Translations under genes and position numbers: made by a program
The notes under the pieces: model-generated
What the model saw: only the letters and a program-made list of their open reading frames with translations
Told to the model about the DNA's origin: nothing
Database searches by the model: none
NCBI RefSeq assembly: GCF_016862955.1
Contig: NZ_BONY01000022.1
Span: forward strand, 1 to 64,000
Reading direction: 5' to 3'
Length of the DNA stretch: 64,000 nucleotides
Source: Rhizocola hellebori
GTDB taxonomy: Bacteria > Actinomycetota > Actinomycetes > Mycobacteriales > Micromonosporaceae
In this document: piece by piece, positions 7,990 to 17,623 of the stretch
Position numbering within the stretch: position 1 is the stretch's first letter
Layout of the letters: each line of letters opens with the position of its first letter

Positions 7990-9646
7990 CCCCACAGTCG
8001 ACGAAGGCACCACCACCGATCCGGAGCCCCAGTCCGCGCCGGCGAACTGGCACCTCCAAGCGGGCAAGGTGCCGGCGCAGGAGGGCGTCGATCCCCAACA
8101 GCGAGCGTTCAGCGGCTTTGCTCCCCTGCCCCCGCCGCCTCCGGGCTTTGTGGCGACGCGTTGGAGTGGGCCTGCCTACGGCGGAGGGCCGGCTGCCTGG
8201 CTTTCGGCTTTGGTCGGCGGGGTCGCGGCCGCGCTGGCGTTGCCACTGACCAAGCCCGGCATCGGCTGGTTCCTGGTCGGGTTGGTGATCGCGGTGACCG
8301 TGGCCTACGCCGCCCGGTACGGTCCGACGCCCGATGACAAGATCGAGCGGGTCATCCGGGTCGGCTGGGTGGTGCTCGCGCTGGGCCTGCTCTCGGTCGG
8401 CAGCTACCTCAACGCCTACTGGCTGTTCTATATCTGTGTGCTTGGCGCGCTCGGCTGCGCCTCGCTCGCCGTCGCGGGCGGGCACTCGGTGCGGGCGTTG
8501 ATCGTCGCCGCGGCCGCGCTGCCGCTGGCCTTCTTCCGTTCCATCCCATGGCTGTTCCGCGGCGCCAACGCCTGGCAGAAGGGGCGGGAGAAGCAGTCCG
8601 GGGCGAGCCGCACCGTGGTCGCGGTCATCGCCACGGTGGTGCTGCTGCTGGTGTTCGGAGGGCTTTTCGCCTCGGCCGACCCGGCCTTCGCCAAGATCAT
8701 AGGCGACATCCTGCCCACGCTTGACGCGGGAACCGTCCGCAGGGCCATCTTCTACACGCTGATCGGCGGTCTGTTCACGGCCGGTGCGATCTTCATTGTG
8801 CTCGCTCCGCCGGACCTGTCCGGGTTGGAACGCCCGTCGACCCGGCGCATCGGCCGGGTTGAGCTGGTCCTTCCGCTGGGCGCCCTGGTGCTTCTCTTCG
8901 CGGGCTTCGTGGCGGTCCAGTTCCGGTTCCTGTTCAGCGACACCGCTCCCGCCGGGACGACCTTCTCCAAGTACGCGGTGCAAGGCTTTGGCCAGCTCGT
9001 CGTCGTCACCCTGCTCACCCTGCTGGTGATCGGCTGCGCGACGCGCTGGGCGCCGAAGGACAACGAGCAGGAGCGCACCCTGCTGCGCACGCTGCTCGGC
9101 GCCCTCGTGCTGCTCAGCCTGGTGGTCGTGGCATCCGCGGTCTACCGGATGTGGCTGTACATGAACGAGCTGGGCTGGACCAGAGAGCGTCTCTTCTTCG
9201 GTGCTGTCGAGCTCTACCTGGGCGCGGTGTTCCTGATGGTGGTCATCGCGGGCGTCAAGCTCCGCGCGACCTGGTTCCCCCGCGCCATCATCGCGAGCTT
9301 CGCGTTGCTGCTGATCGGCATCGCCGCGATGAACCCGGAGCGCTACATCGCGGAGCGCAACATCGAGCGGTTCAACGCGCACAAGGACGACCCGGCGTAC
9401 ATGCAGACCTTCGACCTGGGTTACCTGCAGTTCCTGACCAGCGATGCGATCGACGAGCTCATGACGCTGGAAGAACCGTTCCGAAGCTGTGCGCTGAAGC
9501 GGATCGAGGCGGATCTGCGGACCCAGCCCGAGCAGTGGTACTCGTGGAACTACTCGCGGTACCACGCCCGCATCGTCATCAAAAAGGCACAACCCAACGA
9601 GGGGGCATGCACCGAATGGTTCGCCATTCGAGATCGGACACGATGA
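7964..9646 (+). CDS. DUF4173/DUF4153-like polytopic membrane protein
   Basis: A protein of about 560 residues. A polar, Pro/Thr-rich cytosolic N-terminus (about 75 residues) precedes roughly ten hydrophobic segments and a soluble C-terminal tail of about 100 residues containing RFNAHKDDPAYMQTFDLGYL. The pattern matches DUF4173-type proteins that accompany two-component systems in actinobacteria. The ATG at 7964 has a CGGAGG ribosome site 5-6 bases upstream and lies inside the kinase gene, so the three genes form one translationally coupled operon. With a kinase lacking an external loop, this membrane protein could supply the signal input; that is inference. No enzymatic motif was recognised. 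Confidence 0.8.
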   Translation: MTSTPPETDPTVDEGTTTDPEPQSAPANWHLQAGKVPAQEGVDPQQRAFSGFAPLPPPPPGFVATRWSGPAYGGGPAAWLSALVGGVAAALALPLTKPGIGWFLVGLVIAVTVAYAARYGPTPDDKIERVIRVGWVVLALGLLSVGSYLNAYWLFYICVLGALGCASLAVAGGHSVRALIVAAAALPLAFFRSIPWLFRGANAWQKGREKQSGASRTVVAVIATVVLLLVFGGLFASADPAFAKIIGDILPTLDAGTVRRAIFYTLIGGLFTAGAIFIVLAPPDLSGLERPSTRRIGRVELVLPLGALVLLFAGFVAVQFRFLFSDTAPAGTTFSKYAVQGFGQLVVVTLLTLLVIGCATRWAPKDNEQERTLLRTLLGALVLLSLVVVASAVYRMWLYMNELGWTRERLFFGAVELYLGAVFLMVVIAGVKLRATWFPRAIIASFALLLIGIAAMNPERYIAERNIERFNAHKDDPAYMQTFDLGYLQFLTSDAIDELMTLEEPFRSCALKRIEADLRTQPEQWYSWNYSRYHARIVIKKAQPNEGACTEWFAIRDRTR

Positions 9647-9725
9647 CCGACGATTCGTCGGCAGGTGCTGCAGCTCACCTAATAATGAATGGAGATCCGC
9701 GCAGCAGTGCGCTCTAATAATCAGC

Positions 9726-9872
9726 GTGAGCTTCTTTAAGACCAAGAACCGTAAGCCCTCCGCAGACCAGGTGCACGCGGAGCAGGTTGACGGCCGTCGG
9801 GCCGCGCGCAGCAGGGCAATTGACCAGCTGCGCGACCCGATGACCGCCGTCGCCCTGCGCACGTTGCGCTAA
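9726..9872 (+). CDS. Small basic protein, 48 residues
   Basis: GTG 9726 opens a 48-codon frame rich in Lys/Arg at its N-terminus (SFFKTKNRKPS) and ending MTAVALRTLR. A near-perfect hairpin with a short U-rich tail follows 15 bp after the stop, supporting an expressed unit. No family was recognised. It lies between the DUF4173 operon and the proline-rich gene and could be a short nucleoid- or ribosome-associated polypeptide, but nothing proves this. Confidence 0.55.
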   Translation: MSFFKTKNRKPSADQVHAEQVDGRRAARSRAIDQLRDPMTAVALRTLR

Positions 9873-9887
9873 CCTTCAGCCTTCTCA

Positions 9888-9934
9888 AACCGCGCGGAAC
9901 TTCGTCGATGGTGACGAAATTCCGCGCGGTTCTT
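9888..9934 (+). terminator. Intrinsic terminator
   Basis: Long hairpin whose arms begin AACCGCGCGGAA and end TTCCGCGCGGTT, with the stem continuing through TTCGTC/GACGAA, followed by CTTT. It sits directly after the 48-residue small gene and before the strong ribosome site of the proline-rich gene. Confidence 0.8.
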
Positions 9935-10019
9935 TGGTGAATGTCTCTTGCCTACCGGCCGGGTTTCGTTCGGGCCGGTTGGCCGGTAGGTTGGCTACGC
10001 ACCCGAGGAGGCCCCCCAC

Positions 10020-11741
10020 ATGACGTCCGAACCTTCGCAGCACGGTTGGCAGCCGGCCGACCGTTACGAGCCGACCGATGAGGCTCCAAACCAACGCGGA
10101 TTTGGACTCTTCGATGCACCTGCTGCGCCGGATGAGTTCCCGGTCTTCACGCCTTATAACGGCTCGGCCCGCGAAAGCGACGCCCAGTTCCCGCCGGACA
10201 GCGACGCGGGTTCCCCGCCCTTCCCCGGTTTCCCCTCCGACGACATCGCATCCCCCTCGGAGTGGGCCTCATCGCTTTCAGACCACTACGTTCCAGCGCC
10301 GGCCGTGATGCCCATCCCGGGTGTCCGCCACGATCCCGAGAACGCCGCGCCGAGCTGGAGCACGTCCAGCGACTTTGACCTCGATCCCTATCCGGCGCCA
10401 GCCGCCGAGCTGGACCGGGAGGAAAACTCGGGCGGGGCGTCCTCGTGGGCCGCGTTCGCGGCCGGCGAGAGCAAGAAGGCCCCCGCCAACAACTCTGGCG
10501 GCGCGTGGAGCGAGCCCTCCGCGCCGTCCTGGGAAGACCACCCGCTCAACGAGCAGCGCCGTGAAGAGCCGGTCCGGCACGAGTCCCCGTGGGGCGACTC
10601 GGCTTACGGCACGCCGCCCCCGCCGGAGCCCGAGATGCCGAGGCCGGTTTCGCCGTCGGTCGGCAGCGCCCGGGTGTCCGCCGCCGCCCCGGTTCAACAC
10701 CGCCCCGAGGTGGTTCAGCATCGCCCCGACGTGCCGGAAGTGCCGCCCATGCCGCAGCGGCCGGCCGGACGTGTTTACGGCTCGGCGACGGTGGGCGCGC
10801 CGGTGCCAAGTGACCCTATGGCCGAGCCCGCCCCGTACGCTCCGCCACCGCCGCCCGCAGCACCGCCGGTGCCGGCTGGGCCTCCGGTTCGGGCGTCCGC
10901 TCGCGCCACGGTGAACGTGGCCAAGCCCAACCCGGGTGAGGCACCGCCGCAGATCACCCGCTCGTCAACGGTTTACGGCTCCGCGACCGCCGCTCCCGCG
11001 TCCCCGGCTGCGCCGATGGCACCGCCGCCGCCGGCAGCCCCGATGGGCGCGCCCAGCCCGCTCACGCCGCCCGGTCACGCCGCCCCACCGCGCCTGCCAG
11101 GGCGTCAGCACGCCTTCGGCGACCTGCTTGGCCCCGCGGGAGCGGGCGCTGCCGAGGCGCCACAGATGATGGCGCCGCCCACCGCGCTTGCCTCTGCGCC
11201 GATTCCCGGCCAGCGCATGCCCGGTGGTCCAGCCGGTCCTGGAGCGGTTCCGGTCGGCGCGCCACCTCCGCCCGCCATGGGCGCGATGGCACCGGCCGCC
11301 GCGCAGCGGGCATCCGCCTCGGTACCCGGCAACAGGGAGCCGAGTCAGGCGGCGTTCGACCAGTTCAAGCCCGCCGGCACTGACCCGGCCCCGGCCGAGC
11401 CCAAGCCGGAACGCAAGGGCGGCATCATCGTCGGCGTTCTGGTGGGATGTGTGGCCCTGCTGGCCATCGCCTTCGGCGGGCTGTTCCTCGTCGACAAGAT
11501 CTTCAACGGCCCGAGTTTCGCGGTCGGCGACTGCGTGAAGCAGAGCGACACCGAGGCGGTCAAGGCCGACTGTGGCGAGTCCGGGGCCTTCCAGGTCAAG
11601 GAGGCGGTCACGTCACCGGATCAGTGCCAGGACCAGAGCCAGCCGCACGTTCAGCAGAAGGACCAGATTCTCTGCCTGGCACCGGTTGCCGCGGCACAGA
11701 CCGGGCCTACGCCCAGCGCTGCGCCGACCCTGAATCAGTAA
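10020..11741 (+). CDS. Proline/alanine-rich membrane-anchored protein, LppU/SCO3897-like C-terminus
   Basis: A 573-residue protein with a long disordered cytosolic region (residues 1 to about 455) rich in Pro, Ala, Ser and Glu, one transmembrane helix (about 463-485, GGIIVGVLVGCVALLAIAFG) and a compact extracytoplasmic C-terminal domain. That domain starts with FAVGDCVKQ and has four further cysteines, resembling LppU/SCO3897-type domains. The disordered part repeats VYGSATVGAP/VYGSATAAP. GAGGAG lies nine bases before the ATG. The topology suggests a cell-envelope sensor or scaffold with the small cysteine domain outside; the function is not known. Confidence 0.8.
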   Translation: MTSEPSQHGWQPADRYEPTDEAPNQRGFGLFDAPAAPDEFPVFTPYNGSARESDAQFPPDSDAGSPPFPGFPSDDIASPSEWASSLSDHYVPAPAVMPIPGVRHDPENAAPSWSTSSDFDLDPYPAPAAELDREENSGGASSWAAFAAGESKKAPANNSGGAWSEPSAPSWEDHPLNEQRREEPVRHESPWGDSAYGTPPPPEPEMPRPVSPSVGSARVSAAAPVQHRPEVVQHRPDVPEVPPMPQRPAGRVYGSATVGAPVPSDPMAEPAPYAPPPPPAAPPVPAGPPVRASARATVNVAKPNPGEAPPQITRSSTVYGSATAAPASPAAPMAPPPPAAPMGAPSPLTPPGHAAPPRLPGRQHAFGDLLGPAGAGAAEAPQMMAPPTALASAPIPGQRMPGGPAGPGAVPVGAPPPPAMGAMAPAAAQRASASVPGNREPSQAAFDQFKPAGTDPAPAEPKPERKGGIIVGVLVGCVALLAIAFGGLFLVDKIFNGPSFAVGDCVKQSDTEAVKADCGESGAFQVKEAVTSPDQCQDQSQPHVQQKDQILCLAPVAAAQTGPTPSAAPTLNQ

Positions 11742-11750
11742 GGAACGGCA

Positions 11751-11779
11751 AGGCCCTGTGGTGCTGACCACAGGGCCTG
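11751..11779 (+). terminator. Intrinsic terminator
   Basis: AGGCCCTGTGGT pairs with ACCACAGGGCCT around a four-base loop, followed by GTTATT. It lies ten bases after the proline-rich gene. Confidence 0.85.
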
Positions 11780-11824
11780 TTATTCGGTGGTTTCCTGTCG
11801 TAGCTCCAGGACAGACTGACCACC

Positions 11825-13162
11825 ATGCTTTCAGATGTGTTGCCGCGCCGTAGCGAAGCCCGTCGCATCCTCGTCGGCACCATCTTCTCGGCGCTGGGCC
11901 GAGGCTTCACGTTGCCATTCCTGTTTATCTACCTCACCGAGGTGCGCCACATCCCGGCCAGCACCGCCGGTCTGCTCATCGGCTGGTTCGGTGTGCTGAC
12001 GCTGGTCTTCGCGCCGATCGGCGGCACATTGATCGACAGGTTCGGCGCGCGCTGGGTCGTGATTCCCGCCCTGGCCATGTCCGGCATCACCATGGGCGCC
12101 CTGGCTTTCGCCGGCAATGCCTGGCAGGTCGGGCTCGCGCTGACGCTGGGTGCGCTCGGCGGCAGCACGGTGTGGGCCGGGCAGAACACCATCCTTACCT
12201 CGCTGACCGACGACGATGAACGCCAGAAGGTGTTCGGTCTCCAGTTCGCCTTGCTCAACCTCGGCATCGGGGTGGGCGCGGCTGTGTCCGGCTCCATCGT
12301 TGACACCTCGCGGGCTTCCAGCTTCCAGCTGATCTACGTCCTCGACATGTTCTGCTACCTGGCGCCGATCGTCGTGCTGCTATCGATGCCGCGAGTGGGC
12401 CTGCGCCTGGTGGCAGCCAAGGCCAAGCAGCAGGGCGTGCGGTCGGCGGGCTACCTGGAGGTGTTGCGGCATCGGCCTTTCCGCCGTTTCATGCTGTTCA
12501 GCCTGCTGCTGACCGTCTCCGGTTATGCGCAGCTGGAGGTCGGCTTCACCGGCTTTGCCACCAAGGTCGTCGGTGTCTCACCGCAGATCATCGGCTATGC
12601 GTTCACCGCGAACACCATCGTGATCGTGGTGGCTCAGCTCCTCGTCATCAAGCATCTTCGGGGCCGCAGCCGCACCAAGGCACTCGCCCTGGTCGGCCTG
12701 ATCTTCGGGGTGGCCTGGGTGGTGCTCGGCGCCGCGGGTCTGGTCGACGGGAGAAGCGCTGTCTTCAGTGCGGCTGGCGTGATCCTTTTCGGCGCCGTCT
12801 TCGCCGTCGGCGAGACGCTGCTCTCCCCCACCCAGCCGACTCTGGTCAACGCGCTGGCCACTGATGAGCTGCGCGGGCGTTACAACGCGCTCGCGGGCAT
12901 GATCTGGGGGATCTCCGGCATCGTGGCGCCGGTCAGCGCGGGCCCGTTGCTCCAGCTCGGCCTCTCCGGGCTGTGGATCGGTCTGGTGATCGCGGGCTGC
13001 CTGGCCGCCTCAGTGCTCGCGCTGTCGGTGCGGCCACTCATCACCGACGCCCAGGACGGCCTTTCGCCGGTCGAGCCAAAGCCACAACCGGAGCAGTCCG
13101 GCCAGCCGTGGCCGGTCAACACACGGAAGACCGCCGAGGTGGTGTCCAGTCGCGCCGACTAG
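11825..13162 (+). CDS. MFS transporter
   Basis: A 445-residue major facilitator with about twelve hydrophobic helices and the loop 2-3 signature GGTLIDRFGARW. The central cytosolic loop is short and basic, and the C-terminal tail is polar. It resembles the drug/metabolite exporters of actinobacteria, which use proton antiport at the plasma membrane, but the substrate cannot be inferred. The ATG lies about 45 bp beyond the preceding terminator, so it has its own promoter. No regulator is adjacent. Confidence 0.88.
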   Translation: MLSDVLPRRSEARRILVGTIFSALGRGFTLPFLFIYLTEVRHIPASTAGLLIGWFGVLTLVFAPIGGTLIDRFGARWVVIPALAMSGITMGALAFAGNAWQVGLALTLGALGGSTVWAGQNTILTSLTDDDERQKVFGLQFALLNLGIGVGAAVSGSIVDTSRASSFQLIYVLDMFCYLAPIVVLLSMPRVGLRLVAAKAKQQGVRSAGYLEVLRHRPFRRFMLFSLLLTVSGYAQLEVGFTGFATKVVGVSPQIIGYAFTANTIVIVVAQLLVIKHLRGRSRTKALALVGLIFGVAWVVLGAAGLVDGRSAVFSAAGVILFGAVFAVGETLLSPTQPTLVNALATDELRGRYNALAGMIWGISGIVAPVSAGPLLQLGLSGLWIGLVIAGCLAASVLALSVRPLITDAQDGLSPVEPKPQPEQSGQPWPVNTRKTAEVVSSRAD

Positions 13163-13196
13163 CACCGCGGAGTTCTTCAAGGCCTAATGTGAGGGC

Positions 13197-13844
13197 GTGA
13201 AGGTTCTCCTCTTCGGCGCGACCGGAATGATCGGCCAGGGCGTCTTACGTGAATGTCTGCTCGACGCGGGGATAACCGAGGTAACCACCGTCGGCCGCTC
13301 CCGTGTCGGCACGCAGCATCCGAAGCTGCGCGACCTGCTGATGGCCGACTTCGCTTCCCTCGACCTGACCAGCTTTGACGCCTGCTTCTTTTGCCTCGGT
13401 GTGTCTTCAGCCGGGATGAAGGAGCCGGAATATCGGAAGATCACCTTTGATCTGACCCTCTCCGTCGCCCGCCCGCTGGCCGCGGCCAACCCGAAGATGG
13501 TCTTCATCTATGTGTCCGGACAGGGTACCGGGTCGAGGAACATGATGTGGTCAAAGGTCAAGGGAGCAACCGAAAACGCGTTGCTGGAGCTGCCGTTCCA
13601 GGCCTACATGATGCGGCCCGGTTTCATCCAGCCGATGCACGGCATCCAGTCGAAGACCTTCCTGTACAGAGTCTTCTACAAAATCGGGACGCCGCTGTTT
13701 CCCTTGCTGCGCAAGTTCTTCCCCAAGAACCTCACCACCACCGAGGAGATGGGCCTGGCGATGATCGCGGTGGCGAGAGCGGGCGCGCCCAAGCGGATCC
13801 TTGAAGGCTCCGACATCAACCAGCTCGCTCGACACGCTTCATGA
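13197..13844 (+). CDS. NAD(P)-binding Rossmann protein (HTATIP2/epimerase-like)
   Basis: A 215-residue atypical short-chain dehydrogenase. The N-terminal MKVLLFGATGMIGQGV carries the GxxGxxG dinucleotide motif, followed by a basic residue pattern (VGRSRVG) that favours NADP. The segment YVSGQGTGSR and then KVKGATENALLEL places a lysine where the SDR Tyr-x3-Lys lysine would be, but the tyrosine is replaced, as in HTATIP2-like relatives. The substrate is unknown. GTG 13197 is the first plausible start after the transporter, 35 bp downstream on the same strand. Confidence 0.8.
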   Translation: MKVLLFGATGMIGQGVLRECLLDAGITEVTTVGRSRVGTQHPKLRDLLMADFASLDLTSFDACFFCLGVSSAGMKEPEYRKITFDLTLSVARPLAAANPKMVFIYVSGQGTGSRNMMWSKVKGATENALLELPFQAYMMRPGFIQPMHGIQSKTFLYRVFYKIGTPLFPLLRKFFPKNLTTTEEMGLAMIAVARAGAPKRILEGSDINQLARHAS

Positions 13845-13958
13845 CCCAGCCACCCATTTCGCGTCCCGGATCGATCAGGATTCGAGAAGCGACCGGCCAT
13901 CAAGGTCACCTAGAGTGATCGTCATGGGCCTCACCATCACGACTTCAGGAGGGTGAAC

Positions 13959-14309
13959 ATGACTGCCACCGAGGGAATCAAGACCGTGCTGCATCCCGTT
14001 TCCGATCTGGCGACGGCCAAGGCGATGTACACCGCTCTGCTCGGTATAGAGCCTCAGGCCGACGGGCCTTACTACGTCGGCTTCGACACCGCCGGTCAAC
14101 ACATCGGGCTGGTACCGGGCGGTGGACCGCAAGGCATGACCACGCCCGTGGCCTACTGGCACGTCGCGGACATCGAAGCGAAGCTGGCCGAGGTAACCGC
14201 GGCAGGCGCCACGGTCAAGGAGCCCGCGCACGATGTCGGCGGTGGCCGCTTGGTGGCCACGTTCACCGACCCCGACGGCAACGTACTCGGGCTACTCCAA
14301 GACAAGTAG
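13959..14309 (+). CDS. VOC-family (glyoxalase-like) protein
   Basis: A 116-residue vicinal-oxygen-chelate domain: HPVSDLATAKAMYTALLG opens the first beta-alpha-beta unit, and the second ends in FTDPDGNVLGLLQ, the classic VOC ending. Potential metal ligands are His near residue 12 and the Asp/Glu positions in the second module. The ATG at 13959 is preceded by AGGAGG at ideal distance; GTG 13953 lies inside that ribosome site. Such proteins range from lyases and dioxygenases to resistance proteins, so the reaction is open. A strong hairpin follows the gene. Confidence 0.85.
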   Translation: MTATEGIKTVLHPVSDLATAKAMYTALLGIEPQADGPYYVGFDTAGQHIGLVPGGGPQGMTTPVAYWHVADIEAKLAEVTAAGATVKEPAHDVGGGRLVATFTDPDGNVLGLLQDK

Positions 14310-14324
14310 GCATCCGATCCGCTT

Positions 14325-14367
14325 CGCACCGCATCCCGGCCTGACCTCTCGGCCGGGTTGCGGTGCG
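14325..14367 (+). terminator. Hairpin after the VOC gene
   Basis: CGCACCGCATCCCGGCC pairs with GGCCGGGTTGCGGTGCG (one mismatch) around a short loop. No T-run follows, so it may work as a U-less actinobacterial terminator. Confidence 0.6.
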
Positions 14368-14436
14368 TGGCCTGGTTAGATCGAAAGCGCGACGCCATAC
14401 CGCGAAGGCAGCCCCCGCCCCACAGATGGAGACACG

Positions 14437-16863
14437 ATGACCAAGGCCACGAGGACGAGCAAGCAGTCGCCTGCCATGCACGCCGCTGACAGCCACGATC
14501 TGATCCGTGTGCACGGCGCGCGCGTGAACAACCTCAAAGACCTCAACATCGAGATCCCGAAGCGCCGGCTGACGGTGTTCACCGGTGTCTCCGGCTCGGG
14601 TAAGAGCTCATTGGTGTTCGACACCATCGCCGCCGAGTCCCAGCGGATGATCAACGAGACCTACAGCGCGTTCATCCAAGGCTTCATGCCCACGCTGGCA
14701 CGGCCAGACGTCGACGTCCTCGATGGTCTCACCACGGCGATCATCGTGGACCAGGAGCGGATGGGCGCCAATGTGCGCTCGACCCTCGGCACAGTCACCG
14801 ACGCCAATGCGATGCTGCGCATCCTGTTCAGCAGGCTCGGCAAGCCTTATATCGGCTCGCCTCAAGCGTTTTCGTTCAATGTCGCTTCGATCAGCGGCGC
14901 GGGCGCGGTCACCTTGGAACGCGGCGGCCGCACCACGAAGGAGCGGCGAAGCTTCAGCATTCTCGGCGGCATGTGCGCGCGGTGTGAGGGCCGTGGCGCG
15001 GTCAACGACGTCGATCTGACCCAGCTTTACGACGACAGCAAGTCCCTCAACGAGGGCGCCCTCACCATTCCCGGCTACAGCATGGACGGCTGGTACGGGC
15101 GAATCTTCAGCGGCTGCGGCTTCTTCGATCCGGACAAGCCGATCAAGAAGTTCACCAAGAAGGAACTCAACGACCTTCTTTACAAGGAGCCCACCAAGAT
15201 CAAGGTAGAGGGCATCAACCTCACCTATGAGGGGCTGATTCCGAAGATTCAGAAGTCGATGCTCTCCAAGGACGTCGACTCGCTGCAGCCGCACATCCGC
15301 GCTTTCGTCGAGCGGGCGATCACCTTCACCACCTGCCCCGAATGCGACGGCACCCGGCTCACCAAGGAGGCTCGGTCCTCGAAGGTCAAGGGGATCAGCA
15401 TCGCCGACGCGTGCGCGATGCAGATCAGCGACCTGGCCGAGTGGGTCGGCAAGCTCAAGGAGCCGTCGGTGGCCCCGCTCCTTGAGGCGCTTGGGGAAAC
15501 GCTTGACTCGTTCGTGGAGATCGGGCTGGGCTACCTCTCGCTCGACCGCCCGTCGGGCACGCTGTCGGGCGGTGAGGCGCAGCGCACCAAGATGATCCGG
15601 CACCTAGGCTCCTCGCTGACCGATGTCACCTACGTGTTCGACGAGCCGACGATCGGCCTGCACCCGCACGACATCGAGCGGATGAACAAGCTGCTGCTGC
15701 AGCTGCGCGACAAAGGCAACACAGTGCTTGTGGTGGAACACAAGCCGGAGGCGATCGCGATTGCCGACCACGTCGTGGACCTCGGGCCCGGCGCCGGTAC
15801 AGGTGGTGGCGAGGTGGTCTTTGAGGGCACCGTCGACGGGCTGCGGGCCAGCGGCACCATCACCGGGCGGCACCTGGACGACCGCGCCGCGCTGAAACCC
15901 TCGCCGCGCAAGCCTTCTGGGGCTTTGGAGGTGCGCGACGCCAACACCAACAACCTGCAAGACATCGATCTCGACATTCCACTCGGCGTGCTGGTCGTGC
16001 TCACCGGGGTCGCGGGTTCGGGCAAGAGCTCGCTCGTCCGCGGCTCGGTTGCCGGGCGCGACGGCGTGGTGCTGGTCGACCAGGGCGCGATCCGCGGCTC
16101 ACGGCGCAGCAACCCGGCAACTTACACCGGACTGCTCGAGCCGATCCGCAAGGCGTTCGCGAAGGCCAATGGCGTGAAGCCGGCGCTGTTCAGCGCCAAC
16201 TCCGAAGGCGCCTGCCCAAACTGCAACGGTGCCGGCGTCATCTACACCGACCTCGCGATCATGGCCGGTGTCGCTGCCCCCTGCGAGGTGTGCGAGGGCA
16301 AGCGGTTCGACGCCTCCGTGCTGGAGTACCACCTCGGCGGGCGCGACATAAGTGAGGTGCTCGCGATGCCGGTGACCGAGGCCGAGGAGTTCTTCGGCAA
16401 CGGCGAGGCCCGCACGCCCGCCGCCCACGCCATCCTGCAGCGGCTCGCCGATGTCGGCCTCGGCTACATCACCCTCGGCCAGCCGCTCACCACGCTGTCC
16501 GGCGGCGAGCGGCAGCGGCTCAAGCTCGCCGCCAACATGGCCGAGAAGGGCGACGTCTACGTCCTCGACGAGCCGACCACCGGCCTGCACCTCGCCGACG
16601 TGGAGCAGCTGCTCGCGTTGCTTGACCGGCTCGTCGACTCAGGCAAGTCAGTGATCGTCATCGAGCACCACCAGGCGGTCATGGCCCACGCGGACTGGAT
16701 CATCGATCTCGGTCCCGGCGCGGGCCACGACGGTGGCCGGGTCGTCTTCGAGGGCACGCCCGCCGACCTTGTCGCCGCCCGCTCGACCCTGACCGGCGAA
16801 CACCTCGCGGCATACGTCGGCAGCCAACCGAAGCGCTCACGGGCGACGAAGTCCACCAAGTAG
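14437..16863 (+). CDS. UvrA-like ABC ATPase (class II, drug-resistance/repair type)
   Basis: An 808-residue tandem ABC-ATPase of the UvrA family. The first Walker A is GVSGSGKSS (residues 50-58), the first signature LSGGEAQR (about 376), the second Walker [10 protein letters not shown] (about 525) and the second signature LSGGERQR (about 687). Cysteine pairs typical of UvrA zinc modules are visible (CARCEG, CPECDG, CPNCNG, CEVCEG). At 808 residues it is shorter than canonical UvrA (about 950) and appears to lack much of the UvrB-binding region, like the DrrC-type class that protects DNA from intercalating drugs. It binds DNA in the cytosol; a link to a particular drug is not shown. Confidence 0.9.
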   Translation: MTKATRTSKQSPAMHAADSHDLIRVHGARVNNLKDLNIEIPKRRLTVFTGVSGSGKSSLVFDTIAAESQRMINETYSAFIQGFMPTLARPDVDVLDGLTTAIIVDQERMGANVRSTLGTVTDANAMLRILFSRLGKPYIGSPQAFSFNVASISGAGAVTLERGGRTTKERRSFSILGGMCARCEGRGAVNDVDLTQLYDDSKSLNEGALTIPGYSMDGWYGRIFSGCGFFDPDKPIKKFTKKELNDLLYKEPTKIKVEGINLTYEGLIPKIQKSMLSKDVDSLQPHIRAFVERAITFTTCPECDGTRLTKEARSSKVKGISIADACAMQISDLAEWVGKLKEPSVAPLLEALGETLDSFVEIGLGYLSLDRPSGTLSGGEAQRTKMIRHLGSSLTDVTYVFDEPTIGLHPHDIERMNKLLLQLRDKGNTVLVVEHKPEAIAIADHVVDLGPGAGTGGGEVVFEGTVDGLRASGTITGRHLDDRAALKPSPRKPSGALEVRDANTNNLQDIDLDIPLGVLVVLTGVAGSGKSSLVRGSVAGRDGVVLVDQGAIRGSRRSNPATYTGLLEPIRKAFAKANGVKPALFSANSEGACPNCNGAGVIYTDLAIMAGVAAPCEVCEGKRFDASVLEYHLGGRDISEVLAMPVTEAEEFFGNGEARTPAAHAILQRLADVGLGYITLGQPLTTLSGGERQRLKLAANMAEKGDVYVLDEPTTGLHLADVEQLLALLDRLVDSGKSVIVIEHHQAVMAHADWIIDLGPGAGHDGGRVVFEGTPADLVAARSTLTGEHLAAYVGSQPKRSRATKSTK

Positions 16864-16894
16864 TCGGCGAACAGAAGTCGGGCATGATTGTCGG

Positions 16895-17005
16895 ATGGCA
16901 CGAGTAAGAGCACCCGAGCTGCGCGGGCGAGGCTGGCTGAACACTGGCGGCAAGGACCTGAAGCTGTCCGACATGCGCGGAAAGATCGTTCTGTTGGACT
17001 TTTGA
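16895..17005 (+). pseudogene. Displaced original 5' end of the thioredoxin/NHL-repeat gene
   Basis: ATG 16895 opens 36 codons encoding ARVRAPELRGRGWLNTGG and then KDLKLSDMRGKIVLLDF, followed by TGA at 17003. This is the N-terminus expected for the NHLRC2-like gene whose intact copy starts at 25606; 26 of 34 aligned residues match. Homology stops after LDF, just where the intact copy continues into its active-site motif WTFCCINC. Joining 16895-17001 to 25710 onward gives an uninterrupted reading frame, so this is the host's own 5' end cut off by the integrated element. A possible -10 (CATGAT) lies seven bases before the ATG, so transcription may persist without a useful product. Confidence 0.85.
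16997..17001. other. Left attachment core (attL)
   Basis: GACTT, preceded by TTG, inside the codons for Leu-Asp-Phe of the displaced 5' end. The identical core, preceded by TTA, occurs at the right end. A core this short with divergent flanks is what serine integrases leave. Confidence 0.7.
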
Positions 17006-17045
17006 TCCTTTCCGTGGCTCCCGCGAACTCGTTTCATCCACAGCG

Positions 17046-17549
17046 TCACGTAGTGGATTCCGGGCCAGCTTCGCTCTCCGATACGACGAACGGCGCGTGA
17101 CCGACCCGCGCGGTTTCGACGAGAAGGTCCGAGAATACGAGGGAGAGGTTGTGCCCGTTCGTCTCGATCGTGGCCTCGTAGAACGGAATGCCGATCTCGC
17201 GAGACCATTGCTCTGCCTCGGCCGAACCCGGCACGAGCTTCATGCCGGGATACAAGGCCTGCCACCTGACGCCCCATACATACCCATCGAGTTCTCTGCC
17301 CTGCATGTAATCCACGAGCCGCTCGTCTAGAGAGCTTTTCCAGGTCTCCGCCGATAAGGCGGTCGCGACCGTTACGCGAACGCAGTTCTTGAAGCGGTAG
17401 CGCAAGTGTTCCGGCCCCACTCCGGTCCGAGGGTCGGCAGTGGCGAAGACAAATACCTCGTAGTCGCGCATGTAGTCGGCAAAGCTATGGAAAACGATGG
17501 CTTGATCGAAGACATCGTCAAAGGCAGCCTGCATCTCGGATGCGTTCAC
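17046..17549 (-). CDS. Hypothetical protein, possibly YxiG-like domain
   Basis: A 167-residue soluble protein beginning NASEMQAAFDDVFDQA and rich in aromatic residues (YVWGVRWQALYPGMK). I recall similar actinomycete proteins described as YxiG-like, but this is from memory and no catalytic motif is visible. It is the first gene inside the left end of the element, reading toward the attachment site, and probably shares a transcript with the 160-residue gene 75 bp upstream. The GTG start has no clear ribosome site. Confidence 0.7.
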   Translation of the reverse strand: MNASEMQAAFDDVFDQAIVFHSFADYMRDYEVFVFATADPRTGVGPEHLRYRFKNCVRVTVATALSAETWKSSLDERLVDYMQGRELDGYVWGVRWQALYPGMKLVPGSAEAEQWSREIGIPFYEATIETNGHNLSLVFSDLLVETARVGHAPFVVSESEAGPESTT

Positions 17550-17623
17550 CCCATGATGATCGTGTGCATGCGGATCGCCCCGCCGAGCGGGTGGCGCACC
17601 TGGAAGCTACGACCGCTAGCGAG

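Noticed and set aside
7928-9862. 644-codon open frame on the minus strand across the DUF4173 gene
   Set aside because: Very GC-rich third positions of the real gene create long antisense frames; its translation is low-complexity (Gln/Arg/Asp-rich) with no motif or ribosome site.
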